Origin: Arachis hypogaea
Lineage: Eukaryota; Streptophyta; Magnoliopsida; Fabales; Fabaceae
Reading direction: 5' to 3'
DNA: 64,000 nt
NCBI RefSeq assembly: GCF_003086295.3
Contig: NC_092051.1
Location: forward strand, 79,306,445-79,370,444
The number at the start of each line of letters is the position of its first letter. Within the stretch, counting starts at the first letter, position 1. Positions 20,985 to 32,347 of the stretch are shown here, piece after piece. The position numbers were made by a program, and so were the translations under genes. The notes beneath the pieces are model-generated. The model had not been told where the DNA came from, ran no database searches, and saw only the letters and a list, made by a program, of their open reading frames with translations.

Positions 20985-23315
20985 ATGAGCAGGGACAAAG
21001 AAAAAGGCATTCTTGTTGAAGCTGATCCAGAACCTGAAAGGACTCTGAAGAGAAAACTAAGAGAAGCTAAATTACAACAATCCAGAGACAACCTTATTGA
21101 AAATTTCAAACAAGTAAAGGAGATGGCAGCCGAACCCAACAACAATAATGCAAGGAGAATGCTTGGTGACTTTACTGCACCTAATTCCAATTTACATGGA
21201 AGAAGCATCTCCATTCCTACCATTGGAGCAAACAATTTTGAGCTGAAACCTCAGCTAGTTTCTCTGATGCAGCAGAACTGCAAGTTTCATGGACTTCCAT
21301 CTGAAGATCCTTTTCAATTCTTAACTGAATTCTTGCAGATCTGTGATACTGTTAAGACTAATGGAGTAGATCCTAAAGTCTACAGGCTCATGCTTTTCCC
21401 TTTTGCTGTAAGAGACAGAGCTAGAATATGGTTGGACTCTCAACCCAAAGACAGCCTGAACTCTTGGGATAAGCTGGTCACGGCTTTCTTAGCCAAGTTC
21501 TTTCTTCCTCAAAAGCTGAGCAAGCTTAGAGTTGATGTTCAAACCTTCAGACAGAAAGAAGGTGAATCCCTCTATGAAGCTTGGAAAAGATACAAGCAGC
21601 TGACCAAAAAGTGTCCTTCTAACATGCTTTCAGAATGGACCATCCTGGATATATTCTATGATGGTTTGTCTGAGCTATCAAAGATGTCATTGGATACTTC
21701 TACAGGTGGATCCATTCACCTAAAGAAAACGCCTGTAGAAGCTCAAGAACTCATTGACATGGTTGCTAATAACCAGTTTATGTACACTTCTGAGAGGAAT
21801 CCTGTGAGTAATGGGACGCCTATGAAGAAGGGAGTTCTTGAAATTGATACTCTGAATGACATATTGGCTCAGAACAAAATATTGACACAGCAAGTCAATA
21901 TGATCTCTCAGAGTCTGAATGGAATGCAAGCTGCATCCAGCAGTACTCAAGAGGTATCTTCTGAAGAAGAAGCTTATGATCCTGAAAACCCTGCAATAGC
22001 AGAGGTAAATTATATGGGTGAACCTTATGGAAACACCTATAACCCATCATGGAGAAATCATCCAAATTTCTCATGGAAGGATCAAAAGCCTCAACAAGGC
22101 TTTAATAATGGTGGAAGAAATAGGTTTAGCAATAGCAAGCCTTTTCCATCATCCACTCAGCAACAGATAGAGAATTCTGAGCAGAATCCATCTAGCTTAG
22201 CAAATTTAGTCTCTGATCTATCTAAGGCCACTGTGAGTTTCATGAATGAAACAAGGTCTTCCATTAGAAATTTGGAGGCACAAGTGGGCCAGCTGAGTAA
22301 GAGGATCATTGAAATCCCTCCCAGTACTCTCCCAAGCAATACAGAAGAAAATCCAAAGAGAGAGTACAAGGCCATTGATAGTACCAAAATGGCCGAACCC
22401 AAAGAGGGAAAGGAGGACATGAATCCCAAGGAAGAAGACCTCCTGGGACGTCCAGTGATCAATAAGGAGCTTCCCTCTGAGGAACCAAAGGACTCTGAGG
22501 CTCATCTAGAGACCATAGAGATTCCATTGAACCTCCTTATGCCATTCATGAGCTCTGATGAGTATTCCTCTTCTGAAGAGAATGAGGATGTTACTGAAGA
22601 GCAAGCTGCCAAGTTCCTTGGTGCAATCATGAAGCTAAATGCCAAATTATTTGGTATTGAGACTTGGGAAGATGAACCTCCCTTGTTCACCAATGAACTA
22701 AGTGATCTAGATAAACTGAGATTGCCTCAGAAGAGACAGGATCCTGGAAAGTTCATAATACCTTGTACCATAGGCACCATGATCTTTAAGGCTCTGTGTG
22801 ACCTTGGTTCAGGAATAAACCTCATGCCCCTCTCTGTAATAGAGAAACTGGGAATCCATGGGGTGCAAGCTGCTAAAATCTCATTAGAGATGGCAGACAA
22901 TTCAAGAAAACAGGCTTATGGACAAGTAGAAGATGTGTTAGTAAAGGTTGAAGGCCTTTACATCCCTGTTGATTTCATAGTCCTGGATACTGGAAAGGAA
23001 GAGGATGAATCCATCATCCTAGGAAGACCTTTCCTAGCCACAGCAAGAGCTGTGATTGATGTGGACAGAAGAGAATTGATCCTTCAATTAAATAAGGACA
23101 ACCTTGTGTTTACAACTCAAGGATCTCTCTCTGCATCAATGGAGAGGAAGCAGAAAAAGCTTCTTTCAAAGCAGAGTCAACCAAAGCCCCCACAGTCAAA
23201 CTCTAAGTTTGGTGTTGGGAGGCCACAACCAAACTCTAAGTTTGGTGTCAAACCCCTATATCCAAACTCTAAGTTTGGTGTTGGGAGGTCTCAACAAAGC
23301 TCTGCACATCTGTGA
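20985..23315 (+). CDS. gag-pro: Element D Gag-protease (776 aa, intact)
   Basis: ATG at 20985 (MSRDKEKGILVEADPEPERTL) with a pyrimidine-rich leader before it. Gag: EPERTLKRKLREAK at the N-terminus, FELKPQLVSLMQ about residue 85, capsid-like core with ARIWLDSQP and FRQKEGESLYEAWKRYKQ about 140-210, an Asn/Gln/Ser-rich linker with coiled-coil character. Protease: CDLGSGINLMP about residue 605, then [20 protein letters not shown] about 680. The last 50 residues contain three SKFGV units encoded by AAGTTTGGTGT motifs. It ends before any RT. This would supply Gag and protease only. The frame is free of stops, unlike its sister H. Confidence 0.88.
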   Translation: MSRDKEKGILVEADPEPERTLKRKLREAKLQQSRDNLIENFKQVKEMAAEPNNNNARRMLGDFTAPNSNLHGRSISIPTIGANNFELKPQLVSLMQQNCKFHGLPSEDPFQFLTEFLQICDTVKTNGVDPKVYRLMLFPFAVRDRARIWLDSQPKDSLNSWDKLVTAFLAKFFLPQKLSKLRVDVQTFRQKEGESLYEAWKRYKQLTKKCPSNMLSEWTILDIFYDGLSELSKMSLDTSTGGSIHLKKTPVEAQELIDMVANNQFMYTSERNPVSNGTPMKKGVLEIDTLNDILAQNKILTQQVNMISQSLNGMQAASSSTQEVSSEEEAYDPENPAIAEVNYMGEPYGNTYNPSWRNHPNFSWKDQKPQQGFNNGGRNRFSNSKPFPSSTQQQIENSEQNPSSLANLVSDLSKATVSFMNETRSSIRNLEAQVGQLSKRIIEIPPSTLPSNTEENPKREYKAIDSTKMAEPKEGKEDMNPKEEDLLGRPVINKELPSEEPKDSEAHLETIEIPLNLLMPFMSSDEYSSSEENEDVTEEQAAKFLGAIMKLNAKLFGIETWEDEPPLFTNELSDLDKLRLPQKRQDPGKFIIPCTIGTMIFKALCDLGSGINLMPLSVIEKLGIHGVQAAKISLEMADNSRKQAYGQVEDVLVKVEGLYIPVDFIVLDTGKEEDESIILGRPFLATARAVIDVDRRELILQLNKDNLVFTTQGSLSASMERKQKKLLSKQSQPKPPQSNSKFGVGRPQPNSKFGVKPLYPNSKFGVGRSQQSSAHL

Positions 23316-23334
23316 GGCTCCATGAGAGCCCACT

Positions 23335-23380
23335 GTCAAGCTATTGACATTAAAGAAGCGCTTGTTGGGAGGCAACCCAA
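23335..23380 (+). other. Conserved post-stop structured block, element D
   Basis: Starts 19 bases after the stop. GTCA-agctat-TGAC, GAAGCGCTTG, then TTGGG-aggcaa-CCCAA. Confidence 0.75.
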
Positions 23381-24346
23381 TGTTTATTTATCTAATTTTA
23401 TTTTTGTTTTTCATGTTTTCTTAGGTTCATGATCATGTGGAGTCACAAAATAAACGAAAAATTTAGAAACAGAATCAAAAACAGCGAAAGAAAAATCACA
23501 CCCTGGAGGAAGCACCTGCCTGGCGTTCAACGCCAGAACAGAGCATGGTTCTGGCGCTGAATGCCCAAAATGGGCACTATTTGGGTGCTGAACGCCCAAA
23601 ATGGGCATCATCTGGGAGCTGAACGCCAGAATTGCACCCTGGAGAGGAGTTGGCGCTGAACGCCCAGAACAAGCATGGTTCTGGCGTTCAACGCCAGAAA
23701 TGGGCAACAAATGGGCGTTGAATGCCCAAAATAGGCACCAACCTGGCGCTGAACGCCCAAAGTTGTGTGCAAGGGCATTTTACATGCCTAATTTGGTGCA
23801 ATGTTGTAAATCCTTAAACACCTCAGGATCAGTGGACCCCAGAGGATCATCTCAGGATCTGTGGACCCCACAGGATCATCTCAGGATCTGTAGAACCCAC
23901 AGGATCCCCACCTACCTCCACTCACTCTCTTCTCTCTTCTCAATCATCCTCTATTCCTAATAAACACTCTTCCCCAAAACCCTTCACCTATCACCTCCAT
24001 CTCTCTTCCCTATTAACCCTTCACCACTCACATCCACCCACTCTTCCCCATAAACCTACCCAATAAACTCCACCTACCTTCAAAATTCAAATCAATTTCC
24101 CACCCAAACCTACCCATATGGCCGAACCTTAACCCCCCTCCCTTCCCTATATAAAGCCTTCCATTCTTCCTCATTTTCACACAACACAACCCTCTCTTCT
24201 CTTCTTGGCCGAAACACACCTCCCCCCTCTTCTCCATCTTTTCTTATTCTTCTTCATCTAATTCTTTATTTTCTTGCTCGAGGGCGAGCAATATTCTAAG
24301 TTTGGTGTGGTAAAAGCATAAGCTTTTTGTTTTTCCATTACCATTG
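23381..24346 (+). other. Element D region between gag-pro and ORF3
   Basis: No gene. From 23520 to 23760 there are about ten copies of GGCGTTCAACGCC, GGCGCTGAACGCCC or close variants, spaced 20-40 bases. Then a direct repeat around CAGGATCTGTGGACCCCACA (three copies, 23826-23905), C-rich sequence, a TATA box at 24148, and AAGTTTGGTGTGG just before the ORF3 start. Confidence 0.7.
24148..24155 (+). promoter_or_regulatory. Putative internal promoter (TATA) for ORF3 of D
   Basis: TATATAAA within CCCTATATAAAGCC, followed by an A/C-rich leader (TTTTCACACAACACAACC). It matches the place of the TATA box before ORF3 of A. Confidence 0.55.
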
Positions 24347-25495
24347 ATGGCACCTAAGACCGGAGAATCCTCTAGAAAAGGGAAAGGGAAGACAAAAACT
24401 TCCACCTCCGAGTCATGGGAGATGGAAAGATTCATCTCCAAAGCTCATCAAGACCACTTCTATGATGTTGTGGCCAAGAAGAAGGTGATCCCCGAGGTCC
24501 CTTTCAAACTCAAAAGAAATGAGTATCCGGAGATCTGACATGAAATTCAAAGAAGAGGTTGGGAAGTTCTAACAAATCCCATCCAACAAGTCGGCATCCT
24601 AATGGTTCAAGAGTTCTATGCCAATGCATGAATCACCAAGAACCATGATCAAAGTAAGAACCCGGATCCAAAGAACTATGTTACAATGGTTCCGGGGAAA
24701 TACTTGGATTTTAGTCCGGAAAATGTGAGGTTGGCATTTAACTTGCCTATGATGCAAGGAGATGAACGCCCCTACACTAGAAGGGTCAAATTTAATCAAA
24801 GGTTGGACCAAGTCCTCATGGACATATGTGTGGAAGGAGCTCAATGGAGGATTGACTCCAAAGGCAAGCCGGTTCAACTAAGAAGATTGGACCTCAACCC
24901 TGTGGCTAGAGGATGGTTGGAGTTCATCCAACACTCCATCATCCCCACTAGCAACCGATCTGAAGTTACTGTGGATCGGGCCATCATGATCCATAGCATC
25001 ATGATTGGAGAAGAAGTAGAGGTTCATGAAGTCATCTCCCTTGAACTCTACAAAATAGCCGAAAAGCCCTCTCCTGGGGCAAGGCTAGCTTTTCCTCATC
25101 TTATCTGCCATCTATGTTACTCAGCTGGAGCTTCCATAGAAGGAGACATTCATATTGAGGAAGAGAAGCCCATCACTAAGAAAAAGATGGAGCAAGCAAG
25201 AGAGCCCATTCGTGGAGCTCAAGAGGTGCAGGAAGCTCATCACCATGAGATCCCGGAGATCCCTCATATGCATTTTCCTCTACAAAACTATTGGGAGCAA
25301 ATCAACACCTCCCTAGGAGAATTAAGTTCCAACATGGGACAACTAAGGGTGGAACATCAAGAGCACTCCATCATCCTTCATGAAATAAGAGAAGATCAAA
25401 AAGCAATGAGGGAGGAGCAACAAAGACAAGGAAGAGACATAGAAGAGCTCAAGGACATCATTGGTTCCTCAAGAAGGAAACGCCACCATCACTAA
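24347..25495 (+). pseudogene. Element D ORF3 (plant-transposon-protein-like; two stops)
   Basis: ATG 24347 (MAPKTGESSRKGKGK), same frame to TAA at 25493, broken by TGA 24536-24538 and TGA 24629-24631. Both stops are explained by Trp TGG to TGA. Basic N-terminus, then the domain shared with ORF3 of A (RRGWEVLTNP, QEFYANA, YLDFSPENVRLAFNLP, then GWLEFIQHSIIPTSNRSEV), and a C-terminal coiled coil ending in a basic RRKRHHH tail. No signal peptide or membrane segment. Sits in the env position behind its own TATA box. Function unknown. Confidence 0.75.
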
Positions 25496-26562
25496 GGTGG
25501 ACTCATTCCTTGTTCTTACTTTCTCTGTTTTTCGTTTTCTCTATGTTAAGTGCTTATCTATGTTTGTGTCTTCATTACATGATCATTAGTAGTTAGTAAC
25601 TTTGTCTTAAAGTTATGAATGTCCTATGAATCCATCACCTCTCTTAAATGAAAAATGTTTTAATTCAAAAGAACAAGAAGTACATGAGTTTTAAATTTAT
25701 CCTTGAACTTAGTTTAATTATATTGATGTGGTGACAATGCTTTTTGTTTTCTGAATGTATGCTTGAACAGTGCATATGTCTTTTGAAGTTGTTGTTTAAG
25801 AATGTTAAATATGTTGGCTCTTGAAAGAATGATGACTAGGAGACATGTTATTTGATAATCTGAAAAATCATAAAAATGATTCTTGAAGCAAGAAAAAGCA
25901 GCAAAGAACAAAGCTTACAGAAAAAAAAGAGGCGAAAAAAATAGAAAGAAAGAGAAAAAGCAAGCAGAAAAAGCCAAAAGCTCTTAAAACCAAAAGGCAA
26001 GGGCAAATAAAAAGGATCCCAAGGCTTTGAGTATCAGTGGATAGGAGGGCCTAAAGGAATAAAATCCTGGCCTAAGCGGCTAAACCAAGCTGTCCCTAAC
26101 CATGTGCTTGTGGCGTGTAGGTGTCAAGTGAAAACTTGAGACTGAGCGGTTAAAGTCAAGGTCCAAAGCAAAAAAAGAGTGTGCTTAAGAACCCTGGACA
26201 CCTCTAATTGGGGACTTAGCAAAGCTGAGTCACAATCTGAAAAGGTTCATCCAATTATGTGTCTGTGGCATTTATGTATCCGGTGGTAATACTGGAAAAC
26301 AAAGTGCTTAGGGCCACGGCCAAGACTCATAAAATAGCTGTGTTCAAGAATCATCATACTGAACTAGGAGAGTCAATAACACTATCTAAACTCTGAGTTC
26401 CTATAGAAGCCAATCATTCAAGAGGCAAAAAGCTACAAGTCCCGCTCATCTGATTGGAGCTATGTTTCATTGATAGTTTGGAATTTATAGTATATTCTCT
26501 TCTTTTTATCCTATTTGATTTTTAGTTGCTTGGGGACAAGCAACAATTTAAGTTTGGTGTTG
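25496..26562 (+). other. Element D 3' non-coding region
   Basis: No gene. AT-rich; contains AACCATGTGCTTGTGGCGTG and similar modules also found in A, and ends TGCTTGGGGACAAGCAACAA, TTTAAGTTTGGTGTTG at the 3' LTR. Confidence 0.6.
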
Positions 26563-26824
26563 TGATGAGCGGATAATTTATACGCTTTTTGGCATTGTTT
26601 TTAGTGTGTTTTTAGTAAAATCTAGTTACTTTTAGGGATGTTTTCATTAGTTTTTATGTTAAATTCACATTTCTGGACTTTACTATGAGTTTGTGTGTTT
26701 TTCTGTGATTTTAGGTATTTTCTGGCTGAAATTGAGGGACTTGAGCAAAAATCAGATTCAGAAGTTGAAGAAGGACTGCTGATGCTGTTGGATTCTGACC
26801 TCCCTGCACTCAAAATAGATTTTC
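26563..26824 (+). repeat. Element D 3' LTR, truncated to 262 bp
   Basis: TGATGAGCGGATAATTTATA onward, parallel to 17397-17660, until CAAAATAGATTTTCC; there it joins minus-strand integrase sequence of E. Junction placed to within about 5 bases; CC/CCA could be microhomology. Confidence 0.88.
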
Positions 26825-29430
26825 CATGGGCAGATGACAAGCCTTACCATAGACAAGCTGGTATGGAGAGGTCCCTATACGAGTCTTGAATGCTGTTCTA
26901 TAAGCCCACAGAGCATCATCCAAGCTTCTCACCCAATCCTGTCTACGGGTACTTACAGTCCATTCCAGGATTCTTTTTTGTTCTCTATTAGAGACTTCGG
27001 CTTGCCCGTTTGTCTGTGGATGACATGGAGTTGCCACCTTGTGGCTAATTCCGTACCAGACCATAGCAGAGTAAAGCTGTTTATTGCAGAAGTGAGTGCC
27101 TATCATTGATTAGTGCTCTAGGGACACCAAACCTGCTAAAGATATGTTTCTGGAGGAACTTCAGCACTGTTCTAGTATCATTAGTGGGTGTGGAAATGGC
27201 CTCTACCCATTTGGATACGTAGTCGACTTCCACCAGAATATAAGTGTTTGAGTATGATGGTGGGAAAGGCCCCATGAAGTCAATACCCCATACATCAAAC
27301 AACTCAATCTCCAAGATTCCTTGTTGAGGCATGGCGTAACTATGAGGCAGATTACCAGCTCTCTGGCAACTGTCACAGTTACGTACAAACACTCGGGAAT
27401 CTCTATAGAGGGTAGGCCAGTAGAAGCCACATTGGAGGACCTTGGTGGCTGTTCGCTCACCTCCGAAGTGGCCTCCATATTATGATCCATGGCAATGCCA
27501 TAAGATCTTCTGTGCTTCTTCTCTAGGCACACACTTACGGATTATTCCGTCTGAACATCTCTTAAAGAGATAGGGTTCATCCCACAAGTAGTACTTTGCA
27601 TCAGTAATTAATTTTTTCTTTTGTTGCCTGCTGTATTCCCTGGGTATGAACCTTGCAGCTTTATAGTTTGCAATGTTTGCAAACCATGGTATTTCCTGAA
27701 TGGCGAACAAATGCTCATCCGGAAAGGTTTCAGAGATCTCAATAAAGGGAAAGGACGCCCCTTCTACTGGTTCTATCCGGGACAGATGATCAGCCACTTG
27801 GTTTTCTGTCCCTTTTCTGTCTCTTATTTCTATATCAAACTCTTGTAGAAGCAACACCCATCTTATGAGTCTGGGTTTTGAATCCTGCTTTGCAAGTAGA
27901 TATTTAAGAGCAGCATGGTCAGTGTACACAATCACTTTTGATCCTACTAAGTATGATCTAAACTTGTCAATGGCATAAACCACTGCAAGTAATTCTTTTT
28001 CTGTGGTTGTGTAATTTTTCTGGGCATCATTTAAAACACGGCTAGCATAATAAATGACATGCAGAAGCTTATATGCCTCTGCCCTAATACTGCACCAATG
28101 GCATGGTCACTGGCATCACACATTAGTTCGAATGGTATTGTCCAGTCTGGTGCAGAAATAACTGGTGCTGTGACCAGCTTAGCTTTCAGAGTTTCAAATG
28201 CCTGCAGACACTCTGTGTCAAACACGAATGGCGTGTCAGCAGCTAGCAGGTTGCTCAAAGGTTTTGCGATTTTTGAAAAATCCTTTATAAACCTCCTATG
28301 GAATCCTACATGCCCCAGAAAGCTTCTGATTGCCTTAACATTGGCAGGTGATGGTAATTTTTCAATTACCTCTACCTTATCTTAATCCACCTCTATTCCC
28401 TTGTTCGAAATCTTGTGCCCAAGGACAATCCCTTCAATCACCATAAAGTGACATTTTTCCCAGCTTAAAACCAGGTTAGTCTCTTGGCATCTTTTCAGAA
28501 CCAGTGTCAGGTGATCAAGACAGGAGCTGAATGAGTCTCCATATACTGAGAAGTCATCCATGAAGACTTCCAGAAATTTTTCCACCATGTCAGAGAAAAT
28601 AGAGAGCATGCATCTCTGAAAGGTTTCAGGTGCATTACACAGCCCAAATGGCATCTTTCTGTAGGCAAATACTCCAGATGGACATGTGAATGTTGTTTTC
28701 TCTTGATCTTGGGGATCTACTGCAATTTGGTTGTAGCCTGAATAACCATCCAAAAAGCAGTAATAATCATGACCTGCTAATCTTTCTAGCATCTAGTCTA
28801 CGAATGGTAAAGGAAAATGATCCTTTCTGGTGGCTGTATTGAGCCTTCTATAGTTAATACACATGCGCCACCCTGTAACTGTTCTTGTAGGAACCAGTTC
28901 ATTTTTTTCATTATGAACCACTGTCATGCCTCCCTTTTGGGGGACAACTTGGACAGGACTCACCTAGGGGCTATCAGAAATAGGATAAATAATCACAGCC
29001 TCCAGTAACTTGGTGACCTCTTTCTGCACCACTTCCTTCATGGCTGGATTTAGCCGCCTCTGTGGTTGAACCACTGGCTTAGCATCGTCCTCCAATAGGA
29101 TTTTGTGCATGCATCTTGCTGGGCTGATGCCCTTAACATCACTTATGGACCACCCAAGAGCTGTCTTGTGTGTCCCTAGCACTTGACGTAGTACTTCTCT
29201 TCCAGGGGATTTAAAGCAGAGCTTATGATCACTGGAAAAGTGTCACATTTCTCCCAGAAATACATATTTCAAGGATGGTGGTAATGGTTTGAGCTTGAGT
29301 TTAGGAGGTTTTTCCTCTTCTTGAGGAAGTTTCAGAGGCTCTTTCAATTCCTTTGAATCCTCCAGATAAGGCTGAACATCTTTAAAGATGTCTTCCAGCT
29401 CTGATTCGAGACTCTCAGCCATGTTGATCT
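26825..29430 (-). pseudogene. pol: Element E pol: RT, RNase H, integrase (broken, truncated)
   Basis: Reverse transcriptase core with [26 protein letters not shown] and FMDDF (28560s); RNase H with [18 protein letters not shown] and the [10 protein letters not shown] segment; integrase zinc finger (CHGS...[12 protein letters not shown]...C..C), [12 protein letters not shown] (27280s) and GQAEVSNRE. Breaks seen: stop where DSPW has Trp (28964), stop before MLERLAGH (28793), a frameshift between RT and RNase H near 28000, another at ISDGG near 27100, and a stop after CHGS. The sequence ends right after the conserved KACHLP motif, where it joins the D LTR, so the integrase C-terminal domain is lost. 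Confidence 0.85.
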
Positions 29431-29436
29431 CATCTA

Positions 29437-31193
29437 CTAAAGAGTCAATAAGATCAACTTTTTCAGCACCACAAAGTCAGTGGGAAAGGCGAATGGCCCA
29501 ACCCTGACAATCATGTCTTCAATCACGCTTGATGGGTATTTAATGGAGCCATCAGCAAGTTGGAGACATATCTGGGTTGGTTTGACTTCTTCAGTAAAAC
29601 CAAGCTTTCTAATAGTAGATGCAGGTATTAGGTTGATGCTTGCCCCAAGATCACATAAAGCTGTCTTGGTGCAATTACCCTTTAATATGCATGGTATCAT
29701 AGAGCTCCCGGGATCTTTAAGCTTTTCTGGGAAGCTTTCCAGAATAACTGCACTGCATTCTTCAGTGAGGATAACTCTTTCAGTTTCTCTCCAATCCTTC
29801 TTATGACTGAAGATCTCTTTCATGAACTTGGCATAAGAGGGTATTTGCTCAAGTGCCTCTGCAAACGAAATCTTTATTTCAAAAGTCCTAAGATAGTCTG
29901 CAAAACGGGCAAATTGCTTATCATGTTTCTCTTGGCGGAGTTTTTGAGGATAAGGCATCTTGGCTTTGTATTCTTCAACCTTGGTTGCTGCAGGTTTATT
30001 TCCTACAAAGGTGGTTGGAGAAGCCTTTTTAGAGGGGTTGTTATCAGCACTTGTGTGTGTCTGATCCCTCACTGGTGTTTGAATGCCAGGGTTAGAAGCT
30101 TGATTGGCGTTGAACGCTGGCTTCTTACCTGTTTTTGGCGTTTGAACGCCAGAACTGAGCTTCCATTGGGCGTTTGACGCCAGCTCCTTGCCTGTTTCTG
30201 GCGTTTGAATGCCAGAATTGTTCCTTTCAGGGCTCTTACTGTCCTCAGAGGGATTTTGGATAATGTTTTGCTCATCTTTTGTCAGTTGTTCTTTCCTTGG
30301 CTTTCTGCTGCTCTGAAGTGAGGTATCTAATGTTTTCCCGCTTCTTAATTGAACTGCCTGGCACTCTTCTGTTATCTGCTTTGATAACTGCTGTTTTGTC
30401 TGATTCAATTGTGCTTCCATATTTTTATTAGCATTTTTAGTGTCTTGTAGCATCTCCTTGAATTCTGCTAGCTGTTTTGTTAGAAAACACAATTATTGAT
30501 TGAGTTCAGCAACTTGTTCTAGAGGTCCAAGTTCAGTAGACACTGCTTTGACTTCTTCTTTTATGGAGGACCCATTACTTATGTATAGATGCTGGTTTCT
30601 AGCAACTATATCAATAAGCACTTGAGCCTCTTCAATAGTTTTCCTCATGTGTATAGATCCACCAGCTGAGTGGTCTAAGGACATCTGAGCTCCTTCTGTA
30701 AGCCCATAGTAGAAGATGTTCAATTGTACCTACTCTGAAAACATTTCAGAGGGGCATTTCCTTAGCATCCCTCTGTACCTCTCCCAGGCATTATAAAGGG
30801 ATTTGTCATCCTCTTGTTTAAAGCCTTGGATGTCCAGCCTTAGCTGTGTCATCCTTTTTGGAGGGAAATATTGATTCAGGAATTTATCTGATAACTGTTT
30901 CCATGTCCTTATGCTTGTTGTGGGTTGGTTATTTAACCACCTTTTAGCTTGATCTTTTACAGCAAATGAAAACAGTAACAGTCTGTATACATCCTGATCT
31001 ACCTCCTTGTCACGTACTGTGGAAGACCGGAATACTGGCAGTTTTGCTGCACCATGACAATGAGCTGAGGATTTAGCTCAAAACTGTCTGCTTTGATGGG
31101 AGGTATACAGATGCTACTCCCATAAAAAGCAGTAATGGGGTTAGCATATGACCTCAGAGTCCTTCTGGACTGTTCATTTCCACTTAAGTCCAT
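29437..31193 (-). pseudogene. gag-pro: Element E gag-protease (frameshifted)
   Basis: ATG at 31193 (MDLSGNEQSRRTLRSYANP), a different Gag from D and H. NPQLIVMVQQNCQYSGLP is followed by a frameshift near 31010; the core continues with RWLNNQP, SLYNAWERYRGM, then a stop near 30730, another at 30493, and an open stretch to 29437. That stretch carries [11 protein letters not shown] of the protease and ends early by a frameshift after FPTDFVVL. A repeated segment in the linker (GIQTPETGKE, GVQTPKTGKK, GIQTPVRDQT) is encoded by the same GGCGTTTGAACGCC palindromes that fill the FIDEL LTR. Confidence 0.82.
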
Positions 31194-32318
31194 GATGGAG
31201 AGAAGGGAATTGGTATGAATTGCAAATAAAATATATTTTTATTTTTTTATTTTATTTAAGTAGAATAAACCAAATTATTAAGATAATTAAAAATAATAAG
31301 ATAAAATAAAAATAGAATAATTAGAAATTAGAATGTAAATTTCGAAAACTTAGAGAAAAGATAAATTTGAAAGTGAGAATAATTGCTTAATTGAGAAGAT
31401 TTGAAAAACTTTGGATATGATTTTTGAAAAAGATTTTGAATTTTGAAAAAAATTTATTTTTAAAATAAAAATCTGAATTTTTAAAAGTAATTTTCGAAAC
31501 TCAATTTAAAATAAAGAGAAAAGATATTTTTGAATTTAATGAGGAAAGAGAAAAACAATAAAATGACACAAGACTTAAAATTTTTAGATCTAATGCTCCT
31601 TGTTTTTCGAAAGTTTTGGAGGGAAAACACCAAGGAATACTAAACTTAAAGATTTTAAGATCGAAACACAAAGAAGCCTCAAGAACACTTTGAAGACTCA
31701 CAAGAACATAAAAAGAACATCAAACTTAAAACTTTTAGAACACTAAAAATAATTTTTCTAAAATAAAATAAAAAAATAACAAGATAACACCAAACTTATA
31801 AGTTTGACATGAGATTTAGTCAAAGAAAAATTATTTTTGAAAAAGTTTTAAAAGGAAGATTCCCAATTACCAAGAACATAAGAACACCGCTCTAGCTAAT
31901 TGAGCTATAAATTGAAAGTGTTTTAATAAAGGTATTTAATGTATAAAATATTTTAAATTTTTTTTGGATACTAATAATTTGAAAATGCACAAGAAAAATA
32001 AGAAAAACAAGAAAAATCACAAAACAAGGAAAATAAACAAGAACAACTTGAAGATTAAGAAAGAACAAGGAACACAAATTCGAAAATTTAAAAGAAAACA
32101 AAAACATGCAATGGACACCAAACTTAAAATATGAAACTAAACTCAAATAAAAAAACTCAATTATCAGTTTAAAAAATTTTCGAAAAAATTAAAAAGAGAA
32201 AATAAGGATTTAAAAAAAGAATCTCAACCACAAACAATAATAGAAGACTCTAAACCAAAAATAAAAATTTTTCCTAATCTAAGCAACAAAATAAACCGTC
32301 AGTTGTCCAAACTTGAAC
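31194..32318 (-). other. Element E leader
   Basis: No gene. A/T-rich, shorter than in C, D and H and without their GGCTGGC modules. Copies of ACACCAAACTTA (complement of the AAGTTTGGTGT motif) at about 31787 and 32114. A 23-base tRNA D-arm-like string lies at 31887-31909. Confidence 0.65.
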
Positions 32319-32338
32319 AATCCCCGGCAACGGCGCCA
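32319..32338 (-). other. Primer-binding site, element E (tRNA-Asp)
   Basis: Element sense TGGCGCCGTTGCCGGGGATT, nine bases inside the LTR end. Single copy, unlike C, D and H. Confidence 0.88.
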
Positions 32339-32347
32339 AAAACTTGG

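Larger units (their letters stand above)
17397..26824 (+). mobile_element. Element D: FIDEL-type gag-pro element lacking pol
   Basis: 5' LTR, PBS, long AT-rich leader, intact gag-pro, a 1-kb non-coding part, ORF3 with two stops, a 3' non-coding part, and the first 262 bp of the 3' LTR. RT, RNase H and integrase are absent. Left flank AGGAT (17392-17396) is the expected target duplication; the right copy was lost with the 3' LTR end. Confidence 0.88.
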
